From Rachycentron canadum (taxonomy: Eukaryota; Chordata; Actinopteri; Carangiformes; Rachycentridae): a DNA stretch of 64,000 nucleotides. Positions 1 through 10,198 of this stretch are shown piece by piece. Location of the stretch: the NCBI GenBank assembly GCA_038496675.1, contig CM076649.1:20503422-20567421 (forward strand). The letters run 5' to 3'. Below the pieces are notes generated by a model that worked only from the letters and a program-made list of their open reading frames with translations, was not told the origin of the DNA and ran no database searches. The position numbers and the translations under genes were made by a program. Positions within the stretch are counted from its first letter, which is position 1. Each line of letters opens with the position of its first letter.

Positions 1-786
1 GCTTAACCTATTAATGCGGGCATAAAACTGAGACTTGAACCTGTCTAAATCCAGCTAATCCAGACTGGCACCGCCACATTTAAGACCTAAAATCAAGCTA
101 TAGCAAAAAAGACAAAGGTTTTGCTGTGTTTAAGCCATTACCGATTGTCAGCTCGCCAGGCTAATGTAATGTGGCATAGCTGTCTCCCTCTCTCCTCCCA
201 CTGGGTATTGCATATTTTCTTGCAACACATGGTGTGCATGGACTTAGACATCTGGTAAAGTCAGGAATGGGACTTCTTCATTATAACAGTAATATCCATG
301 ACTAAATAAGCAAAAGTCAACTGGAAAGACCCCAATATCATAGATTTATGCCACTGTTATTGTGGCTTGTCATTAGTTGTCCTAAAGATATGTTTCACTA
401 AACTTTGATATTACTCGCCAGTCTATAAGAAAAGCTGTGAGGTTGGCATCAAACCCTCTCTTCACTCAGAGCTGTCTCCAGCGGTAGAAAGCCATACCAA
501 GATTCACTAATGTTTTGCTTCTTTTTACATCCCTTCTTTTCCTTCCCGAAACAAATGGATAAAGGGCCGAAACCAACTGACTGGGCCGGACTCAAAAATT
601 ACACAATGATGTCATTTGTTTTCAACAGTTTGCAACAACAGTTTTCAACCACAATCTCATGAATGGGTCAACCATGTACCAGGTTTTTACCTAGATATGT
701 TATTTTTCCAAAGTCTTGAATCATGTTGTAATCAGTAAATATTGCAATATCAATGAATGCTGTAAATGAAAATCCTTTCTTTTATC

Positions 787-805
787 ATTATTATTATTAT
801 TATTA
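787..805 (+). repeat. (TTA)n microsatellite
   Basis: Short pure ATT-phase tract in AT-rich sequence. Confidence 0.9.
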
Positions 806-2509
806 CTTCATAATCATCACTATCATTATTACTTAAAACACAGTTAATAAATTAAAGTAGTCATTTACAGTGTACAAGAAACTCCTAGCCTGTAATCTGA
901 TTGAATGGCCTCTTTATTTCACTGAATATTGTGTACCTTATGGAACAATCAATTCAAAGCGCCAGATAATGCACACGATGGAATTATTATTATGGAATTA
1001 TTTTGTCATATTAACAAAAAGTATCTCTGTCAGAGCTTAGACCTCACCCAAGTGTAAATTATAGCTCAACTTTGACATTTTTTTTTTTTTTTTATGACAA
1101 AGCTTTGACAGAATGATAAATGGGATCTGAAAAGAAGAATCGATGTAGTTGATTTGAAGTAAATTGAAGTGACATTTGGTTGTGTTGGGCATAATTAGTC
1201 TCAATTATACTAGGGTGAGAGGAAAGCTGGTTTTATTGGAATATAGCCTGACTTTTCATTGATGGAAACCACCCAAATGTTACAAACTAAATAAAAAAGC
1301 AGCTCAATTGGGTGGAAAATCACCCAATCTGGCAACACTGCTCCCAATATCTGTAATGGGCTGAGAAAAAAGTTCACACAAGCGACGGGAGGGGGGCTTT
1401 GTTTTCCATTCCATCAGCACTTCGCTTTGACCATCCCATTTAAAAGACATCCTGTGCTATGAAAATCTGGATTTGGTTCAACAAATCACAGGCATGATGA
1501 ACAGAACACTGTTGCAACAGTTGGGCTTAAGCCATTAAGTCTGGTGTCCTGTACGTAGGTGAACAAAGACATAACAGAATATAGACAAGTATTAAATCAC
1601 AAAGGCTCAGAGGACAGAACCAAAGTACAGGCTGAGGTTGACACAAGAACTGTAGATATTCCTTACTTCTCCAGAACTCATTCCATAGTCATACTGACTT
1701 CAACAGGTCAATACATTGAAATTGTTCTTCATCTTTTACTAGAACGTTGTATTGCAGTGACTAAAAGGACCAATATACAGGATTCAGTGGCATCTGGGGG
1801 TGAGGTTGCTAATTGCAACTAAGTGATTAGATTAGCCGTAATTCCTTCAGTGTTCCTTTAATATGCCTCAGAATGTTAAACAATATTCCTGCTGTATTAT
1901 ATGTACTGTATAAGTTTGACAGTCTCCCCATATTGTTCTGGAGAGGGAGTAAGTCAGTTGGCTGGTTTATTTGTTTTGGAGGCATATTGATGAATGACTG
2001 TTACTATGTGTGAGGGTGAGAAAATCTTGGGACTGTGCCAGGACAGTGGGAGCTGAGGCAGTTAGCATCCTCGTATTGTTCTAAACCATTACCCGCTCTG
2101 GTCTGCTCGTATTATTACATCGTAAAAACGACACTCCCTGAATGGCCTGAGTGCCTCATCAGTCCATTCATACTGGCTGCACAAATAAGCACATTGAAAC
2201 AGAAAGCACTGAGGCAGGAAAGATAGAATCCATCATGTTTTCTGTCTGTGGAAGTTCAACAGGAAGGTAGGGAGCCTTTCCTCCCAAAAATGTGTTGAGA
2301 GAGTGTTGTTTAGCCTTGCTCTAGATGGTATCTTTGCCATCAAGTCTCACTTGATATCGCTACTTCTCAATGATTATTCCACCCCATGCATTTGAACCAG
2401 TATAGGTTTTAATGGTAAATACAAATTATGATAATACAAGACCTATGGTCAGTGAAATAATCAGTTACAGTTACTTGAAATGCAATAATCCAATGACCTC
2501 ATAAAACAG

Positions 2510-2935
2510 ATCCAGGGAGCCAGGTATTCATACATCACAAACCTAAGAAACCAATCCTCTCAAACTGTTTGGACTGTGTATGCCACTGCCAGTTACAAGC
2601 TACTAAACAACTTAAACAAATAAAAGATGCTAACTACACTAACTGTTCTGATACATCTGCTGGTCTCTGATTCTGGTCTCAACAGACTCCTGATCTGAGT
2701 CTGGGTCTGACTGAGGCTCAAACATGTGGCTGAGTCTCTGATGTTTCCTCCTCTAACCGTCTTCATCCTCTCTGCTCTTTCACCTGTCAACCTGGAGCAA
2801 GCAGGTGGTGGTTGTTAATGAGGGCATAAATATAGATGTGCCTCCAGCTCTGGTTTTCCTTTTGTGTGAAAAGCATGTTAAACAAAATATGAATCATAGC
2901 AGATTTTTACACAGTATAAACCATGTCTAGAGGAC
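2510..2935 (+). repeat. Dispersed family F1, copy 1
   Basis: It shares AAGATGCTAACTACACTAAC, TGCTGGTCTCTGATTCTGGT, GGCTCAAACATGTGGCTGAG, TTCATCCTCTCTGCTCTTTC, ATGTTAAACAAAATATG and CAGATTTTTACACAGT with the copies at 28085-28575 and (in part) 42810-43070. A 65-residue minus-strand open frame inside it recurs in copy 2, but it follows from the repeat similarity and no known protein was recognised. Confidence 0.8.
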
Positions 2936-3104
2936 CTTTAAGGTTACCATTGCCATTTCTGTTTGTTTGTTTTGTTTAAGTTTTACTTTTCCCCCAGAAT
3001 TTTGTAAAAAATAAAGTGCACAGGATTTTTTAAGTCTTTGGGCATGAAAACTGTGCAGCGAAACTCACATAGGTATGATTTTGTAAAGTAGGCCTTGCAG
3101 TTCT

Positions 3105-3500
3105 TTAAAGCTACACTAATCAATATTTTTAGATTGAGAAGGTATATAATGACAATTATAAAAAATTATTATGCAACTTTCTCTCAGCTCTACATAGCAT
3201 TTTAGTGACAGCTCATTGTTTTGATTTTAAAGCCCAAAACTATACTATTCAATAGAAGTTGAGGGCAACTGAACTAAATACTGTAAACTCTACCGTCATG
3301 GTTCATCACAGCTCTCATCAACCACCTGTCAACCAAAAAACACTGTAAGCTGCCCAGCACCAAATGGCAGACAGGTAAAGTTAGTGGTTAGATGAACATG
3401 CTGGAGATATTTTCCACAGGATTTGGTGGAAACCAAAAGTAGAGTTTAAAGGAGAGTGAGTATTGGACTTGGAACTGAGTCTGGAACTAGACCACTGTTT
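3105..3500 (+). repeat. Dispersed family F3 (MITE-like), copy 1
   Basis: It starts TTTAAAGCTACACTAATCAA and contains ATTTGGTGGAAACCAAAAGT followed by AAAGGAGAGTGAGTATTGGA. The copy at 55905-56250 starts TTTAAAGCCGCACTAATCAA. It is recognised as a common teleost MITE-like repeat. Confidence 0.65.
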
Positions 3501-5269
3501 GCTAACATGTTCAACTAACTTCATGAGGTGATAATTTGTGCTGCATTTACAGCTTGTTCTGCTTCCTCTAACAAGCAAAAAAATGCACTTTTGAATACAC
3601 TATTAATTGGTTTCAGAGCAAACTACATACTCTACAGATGTGTAACATTTACAATCTTTTGAAGTTGCGCAAGACTTTCAATGTTTTCCACCAGCTATTC
3701 CTTAACTTGTTTCTGGGCTAGCAGCTTAAAGTGGGTTTAACAAAGCTTTTCTTAAGGAAACGTGCACTTTACTGCTGTCGAAAATGCTGAAAACGAGAAC
3801 TAAATTCATGGGCTGGATAATCAGACGAGGCTAAGGTGCTACAATGCTATGTGCAGCTCAGGTTGATAGTAGTTGGGTTAAAATTCTCTTAGGTTTTGTC
3901 TCGACAACAGCTTTGGTAAATTGATTTGTGTGGCTTTAAAATCTATCCAGTCCATTTATTTAATGTCAGAAAAACTCAGGAATATATTTAAATAAAGAAT
4001 TCATTGAATACTGAGTGATACTGTAAATAGATTTTGCTAAGATGACCACGTCACTGCAGGTTTTACTCTATTTCTTGGTAGTTCACAAAGAGAAGAATGT
4101 CCATCATATCAGTAGTGGTCAGCACTAATTGGCTGATGTTTCCAGATGTCAGTCAGTATATTGTCAGTATATTGTCACCTCATTAGTACCCAGAGACATT
4201 ACGGGCTGAAAACGTTAATTCCATCACATGCTGCAGTTGGTGCCTGGATGTTGTCATACATTCCCAGGTGGTGCAGATGTGTCTGACGTGTCTCAGTGTG
4301 GTGTGAGGCAGGTCTGTGTTTTGCCAGACGGGGTAATGATGGGGAAGCAGTGTGAGGCCAGGCTAATCAGTCCAGACAAACCCCACAGGAGTTCCTTAAG
4401 TGGGCGGATGTCTCTTATTTTTTAGTCTCTCTGCGACATAACAGCCCAGTTTGGAGGCAGTGTTGCCATCCCAGCAACTGTGTTGACTCTTTCAACAATA
4501 GCTATTGACAAAAGTGTAGTTTCTGAGATATAAATATATCTGCTTGTTTCTATTGTTTTCTCAGGTAATTAGTCGGAGACTCCCAAGTGTCAGGCTGCGT
4601 CTGACCCTCCGGTTGAACCTCATGTTTGGCAACCACTCCTGGAACATACTTCACATAACAGTGGGAAGTTACACCATTTCGAACTTTCCCATTTAGTGTC
4701 AGAGTGCGACTTCAAATAAAGGCTCACGGTTTCTTCTGTGCAAAATCAGACTGGTGGTGTTTTTACATCTTGAAAACGTTCTGATCTGTGAGAGGGAAGC
4801 CAGGAGTTTTGTGAGCAGTCTCGTCCTCCTGTTGAAATGAAACATACCTTAAACATCTGTCCTTAAATGTACCATAAGGACAGATGTGGCTATGCATTAA
4901 AGTCATTAGTCAAACAGGGATAAGTCAGGTTCAGACATTACTGTGTTTAAGATTTAAGTCTTTTTAAAGTACATGGACAACCAGGACATGAACTCTATAA
5001 TACTAATATTTTACACAAGTGAAACACCCATATTTTGGGTTGAAATATTTCTTTTCTCAATGTGACGCTATACTTCTAAATTATCTACAACAGCTCGACA
5101 GCCATTTCTTGAAATGACTGTTTACTCAGCTTTAAGAGAGTTAGTGTCTGAAACTGAAAGCAGCCAACTGAAGTTAAGTGTTTTCAAGCAAAGCTCAAAG
5201 TGGAGCTATTTAAGGCTCAATTGATCTTTTCTGTCTTTGCAGCAGCCAGAGCAGAACTGAGTAATTTTG

Positions 5270-5600
5270 GTGGTTAAAGATTAAAGGTCAAGGTCATAGT
5301 GACCTCACAGAACGCAGCTTTGGCCTTGTGTATGCAGTATCTCAGTAACGTCCTGAGGAATTTTCTTCAAATTTGGCCGAAATGTCCACTTGGACTCAAG
5401 GATGAGCTAACTAGATTTTAGTTTTCAAAGGTCAAAGTTAAAGGTCGCAGTGGCCTTGTGAACATAATATCTTAGTACTGCCTTGGGGGACCTTGTTAAA
5501 ATCTGGCACAAATCAGGAATGAACTGATAAGATAATTTGGTGGTCAAAGCTCAGTGTGACCTCACAAAACACTTTTTAGCCATTACTCAAGACAACACAA
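5270..5600 (+). repeat. Diverged tandem repeat, about three units
   Basis: Three successive degenerate units begin near 5284, 5435 and 5545 with AAAGGTCAAGGTCATAGTGA-like, AAAGTTAAAGGTCGCAGTGG-like and TCAAAGCTCAGTGTGACCTC-like sequence. They match a fish repeat type with a GTGACCTCACAAAACAC core. Confidence 0.6.
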
Positions 5601-6040
5601 GACAAAGGATACTGCATCACTGAATTAATACAAGAAAGAAATCACTAAATCTTATCTCAGTGCTGTATATGACGCTTTGTGGAGCAAAGTCTCTAATGCA
5701 GCAATAAGCTTCATATTTCAACAGCAATTCACACAGCGAAGTGTAATGAAGTCTGCAATGTAAATGTACAGCAGATGTGTATTCAATACTGAATGCTCTA
5801 ATGCATCGGAACAGAGTGACTTGATTCACTGAAATGTTTTTGTATTTACTGTTTTCTGCATATATTGGGTTCATGCCTTCAAAGTTATGAAACAAAGCTT
5901 CACTTCACAGTGTGAATATGAAGAATATGCAAATATTCTGCACTGTATATAAGGCAGCAAAGGTTTATTGAGCTGAAAAACAAAAGCTCTTTGTCAATGG
6001 CTTTTCTTCAAAGGGCACAGAGGCAAGTTTGGTGTGCATA

Positions 6041-6060
6041 TGTGTGTGTGTGTGTGTGTG
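6041..6060 (+). repeat. (TG)10 microsatellite
   Basis: Perfect TG run. Confidence 0.95.
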
Positions 6061-6168
6061 CTTGAGCGTTCATGCTAATATGTGGATAAAAGCAGCAGAG
6101 TGGGACGGCTTAGAGTCTGACATGGAGGCAATGGGGAAGCTGACGAGCTCTCGGCGCTCTACAGTGCC

Positions 6169-6170
<2 letters not shown>

Positions 6171-6208
<38 letters not shown>
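6171..6208 (+). repeat. (GCA)n / CAG trinucleotide tract
   Basis: 38 nt of pure CAG-phase repeat, over 12 units, in intronic sequence. It would code 13 serines in one open frame (6029-6340), but that frame opens in a TG repeat and has no family signature, so it is treated as non-coding. Confidence 0.95.
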
Positions 6209-6209
<1 letters not shown>

Positions 6210-6408
6210 GCCTGCCTCACAGTGTGTTCTTCCACCAGCTGAGCTCCTTGCAAAGCAGCCAGGCTTACTGTTACTCACTCGGCAGTGGGGGGCCATTTCA
6301 GGCTCTGTGGGACCTGCAGAGTAGCAAAGAATGTCAGTGATTGCTGTGACGACTGCTCTTGACGTAGGCAAAGTTTGCTTCAAATTGCCTAATTGAAAGC
6401 AACAAAGA

Positions 6409-6442
6409 TTTTTTTTTTTTTTTTTTTTACTTTTTTTTTTTT
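6409..6442 (+). repeat. Two adjacent poly-T tracts
   Basis: T20 and T12 separated by AC. Confidence 0.95.
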
Positions 6443-7484
6443 CAAGCATCAGCAGAAATGTGAGGTTTAGAAATATGAAATGCATTCATTCAGTGATGGG
6501 CATTTAATGGGTTCCTGGTTCAACACATGTTTTATGCTCTTTTCTTCCAGTTAATGACATTGAAACGATGCAATTTTTCCTCTGAATAAGTGGACGGCCG
6601 AGTGGGGATGGTTTTGAGGAGGAGCCATTACTATAATTTATTTTGGTATTCTTTCACTGAATGACTTAAATGCCCCTTTCTTAATGACAACTGATTTAAT
6701 TCACAGAGCCATTCATAAAGCTATCTTATGTCAGCTTCATTAACCATTCAGTATTACTGTCATAGTGCTGCATAATCAACTGTGTGAATGGGTTCAGTTT
6801 TTTCAGTTTTGTTTCTGTCAATGTAGTTTCCACCAGTTTTAAATTACACCAGCACCCTCAACAACCTCAATAATGAACATGAAGTCAAATTATGAAATTC
6901 TGTCGACAAAACCTGAAATAAAGGCATGGTTAAAGTCGTACTTATCTTGGACAGGCGTATTTAGCATACAGAATTTGAAGCCTGGTGAATGTTTCATACC
7001 GAATTACTCCTTGGGAATTGTACATAGCTTCACTAGGTACAATTTTGTAAATGTAACAATGCAAAGGATCAATGTGGTGCCTCATATTTAATGGAAATGA
7101 TCAGCCAAGTGCAAGAATAACGCAGTCCCAAGTTCACAGTGGCTACACAGCATTATTGCTTCCATCTTGTACACAGTGATTCTCATTTTCACACTAGACT
7201 TTCCCTGCATATACAGTGATCACATAGTAATGCTGACACTTATTGGCTACTAACTGACACTACTGCCTAATTTTAACACTGGTAGTAATCGACACTGTAT
7301 CTTCAATTTTTAACGACAATGAACACCGTCTCCCCATAAACACATATGTAACAGATAGAAAACTATTTTAACTCACTGTTACTGACACGTGACTTATTGT
7401 GCCACATACGCACATGCTTCCACGTTTGTCTTTTTAGCCATGGTAGCCAGTCAGTTGGTAGAGGGACTGTCATGTTGGTCAGTT

Positions 7485-7780
7485 CAGATTTGTCCAGACT
7501 GAAATATCTCAACAACTATTGGATGGATTGGAATTGAATTTAGTACAACACTAGCACTAACACTAAACAGAGAAGGTTCGTACTGACATTGTTGGTCCCC
7601 TGACCTTTGATGATGATCGATTGATTGAACTGAGTCAAGTTTCCATTTATATACTTTGGTTTGACAATGCGTCAGAACAACTGTACTTTTTATCAGAAAA
7701 TGCTGTTAAACATTACCTGCTAAATGTTAGCTTGTTGACATTGTCATTGTGAGCATGTTTACATACTGACCTTTGCATAC
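7485..7780 (+). repeat. Dispersed family F4, copy 1
   Basis: GTCCAGACTGAAATATCTCA then ACAACTATTGGATGGATTG, GTTGGTCCCCTGACCTTTGA, and later AACATTACCTGCTAAATGTT and TTGTCATTGTGAGCATG. This is the order of a widespread fish repeat also present at 38055-38285. Confidence 0.65.
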
Positions 7781-7979
7781 AGTCTTTAAATTTTGCTGTA
7801 GATTGTTGGCAAATATTTGGTTATTTGATATTCTTCAAAATTGCCGCTCTTTTTTTGTCTGATGAGTCAACCAGGTGTTTCATGTCTGTGCAGACGGAAA
7901 AAAAGGAAAAAAGTGATCCCACCACCAGGCAATTAACATTGTAAATTAATGCTGACTCTTTTCTTTGCATTAGAAAACC

Positions 7980-8600
7980 CTGACCTTGCCTGACTCAGTA
8001 CGCCACTTTTGGTCCAGGCCTTGGTTATATCTTTCCTCCAAAAGCTCTTCTGGTGGCCTTCCTTCATGCACAGTGAAACCCTCACAGATGGTCCAGAATG
8101 CGGCGGCACGTCTGGTCTTCAATCAGCCGAAAAGGTCACATGTCACTCAGCTACTTATTGACCTACCCATGTCTGCTTATATCAAATTCAAGTCACTATT
8201 ACCTGCCTTCAGAGTGACTTCTGGTTCTGCACCCATACTTGAAGTCAGTCATTCAGCCCTATGCTCCTTCTCAGCCTGTGTGTTCCTCCAACGAACGCGA
8301 TCTGGCACTGTCATTCCTGAATCCTGTCAGAGCAGGGACATCCCTCTCTATCTTCAAGAACGTGTTGAAGACTCATCTCTTCGGAGAGCTCCTCCTCTCC
8401 TGACACCTCTAACACCCTAATATGTCCAACTAGCTCTTACTATGCACTTTCAGTGCACTTTATGAGATCCATTCCACCCTCAAGAACAGATGTAATTCTT
8501 TGAACTTACTTCAAGGTCTCCTACTGCACGGAAGCTTTAGTAATGTCCCTCTCTTGTAAGTCAATTTGAATAAAGTCTGCTAAATGAGTATAATGTTGTT
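7980..8600 (+). mobile_element. L2-type LINE, 5'-truncated and broken
   Basis: The reading GGLPSCTVKPSQMVQNAAAR, then LVFNQPKRSHVT and IKFKSLLPAFRV, is the C-terminal part of an L2-like reverse-transcriptase polyprotein. The true C-terminus (SIFKNVLKTHLFGELLLS then stop, 8343-8401) is in a different frame, so a frameshift has occurred. The 3' tail, ATAAAGTCTGCTAAATGAGT near 8570, is the usual L2 end. It is non-functional. Confidence 0.8.
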
Positions 8601-8917
8601 GCTCTCAGCCCCACTATTTATAGAATATACTGTGGTTTTCCATAGACCTGAGTAAAAAGTTTCCAATCATAAAATGGGCTACTGTATTCTTGTCTGCACC
8701 TCTTGAGTCAGCTGCAGATCTTAAAGGCGCCTCTGAGGCCTGGTGCAGTCTACCATATGTCTGTCTGCTTACTGCAGTCACTTCACTGCTCGGGCCTCTG
8801 TCTGCTCTATATAGTGTAGCTGTGCAGACATGGGGGATTTACTGCAGAACTGTTTTTATTCCATCAGTAGTGTGTGCTGATATATGCATACCTGTGTGTC
8901 TCTGGGCTGGGCTGCAG

Positions 8918-9041
8918 GTCCAGGTGTCTCTGCTGAAGACCTACCGCAGAGCTGCTGTGCTGCTGGGCAGACATGGGCTACTGATAACCTCCACTGCAAC
9001 TACATGCCTCTGCTGGACAATGACAAGCACTCTATATGCAG
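8918..9041 (+). CDS. fbln2: fbln2 exon: anaphylatoxin-like motif 1
   Basis: Phase 1 in, phase 2 out (124 nt). It reads EDLPQSCCAAGQTWATDN, then C-N-Y-M-P and SIC, matching the CC...C...C start of fibulin anaphylatoxin-like domain I. The acceptor is gctgcag with the exon starting at 8918. A second in-frame acceptor 6 nt later (exon start 8924) would drop two residues (Gly-Pro). The donor is GTACGT at 9042. The last two bases join the first base of the next exon to make a Ser codon, giving SIC-SAVQKHCC, as expected for fibulin-2. This is the most 5' recognised exon in the window. Confidence 0.9.
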
Positions 9042-10155
9042 GTACGTGTCAGACCTCAGGTGTCAGAACGGTTTTGGAAGCTTTTTTGGAAAAAAAAAAT
9101 TTCACTGGTTGGATGAAACGTCAGTGGTTGTCGTATTTCAGGGAAATGCAGATTAACATAAAGGGCCCTCCCACCAATTACACATGAAGATTAGTTAACT
9201 CTTCATGGGGCAAATTCAGGATGTGAGAACAGTTAGCTCTGCAAAGTTTGAGAGAAGAGTTCTCCCTGCAGCATAACTAAGGAACATTCAGGGCTCACCT
9301 GAGCCAGCTCACATCATAAGCTTTATCAAAGAAAATTTTCAGCCTTCTCTGAAGATATAATAGACTGTAAATAAAAATGGATATAGCTTCTTTGACTTCC
9401 CCGTACATTTTTGAAGAGTGGTTTTAAGGCTCAGAGTGAGCTGCTCCTCTGTCACCATCTTGGCAGCACTAGTCCAACAATGGGACAGCAGGAGGGGCAC
9501 GTGGAGCCAAGACTTTGCTGCATACCAGTTTGCTTCAAACATGCACTCACCCATCTGTCACTCAAAGCGGCCACGCCCCAAATTATGCAGAACTTACCCC
9601 CGAACAGTTGTCATGAAGGAGGATATTAGGAGCAGAGATCAAACCAGTTTCTTGCCAGCCTGAAGTGTTTATTCAAAGAACTGCAGTTTTTGACATTTCG
9701 GTGTGTTTGGCTGAATTTTCTGAGTCTCAGAGGTCACCTCTTCAGACAGACACTAAAATGTCTGAAAATTAGAAGATCTATTTTCAGACATTTTTCTTTA
9801 TTATAAATTGATTTCTAATTTATTTTTGACATAAAATGCCAACAAAATGCCATATTCAAATTCAGCCTAGACACTGAAACTATGGTGAATGTTGTTCACC
9901 ATAGTTCCATGTGATGTTGCTGGTGTGATGTGAATATAACATCAGTAGGTCTTTTCCCTGACGTGTGAAAAACAGGCATGATGCCGAAACTCTACAGCAA
10001 ATGACATGTGTTCACTCTAACCTGTTAATTTGGTCACTGAAATGGAAACCATCACATTGTGCAGCTGCCACGCACATGCCACGTAGCCAGTGTGTTCTCA
10101 GCCTTAAGGTAAGGGCGTAGGGAATGCATGAGGTCATTGATGAATAAAGTAAAAC

Positions 10156-10198
<43 letters not shown>

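Larger units (their letters stand above)
1..8917 (+). other. Upstream intron of fbln2 (5' end outside window)
   Basis: No exon of the fibulin-2 N-domain could be found here: no open frame has the expected cysteine-rich or long acidic, Cys-free composition. The first recognised exon needs a preceding phase-1 donor, so this stretch is most simply intron of at least 8.9 kb. It holds a (TTA)n tract at 787-805, MITE-like copies at 2510-2935 and 3105-3500, diverged tandem units at 5270-5600, (TG)10 at 6041-6060, a (GCA)n tract at 6171-6208, poly-T at 6409-6442, a dispersed repeat at 7485-7780 and an L2-like LINE end at 7980-8600. A small, poorly conserved or alternative exon cannot be excluded. Confidence 0.6.

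Noticed and set aside
6029..6340. Open frame with a 13-serine run
   Set aside because: It begins in a TG microsatellite and the serines come from the CAG-phase tract; no splice context or domain supports it.
7986..8420. 144-codon open frame read as a host gene
   Set aside because: The NAAARLVFNQPKRSHVT motif and the downstream L2 tail mark it as a broken LINE fragment, not a fish gene.
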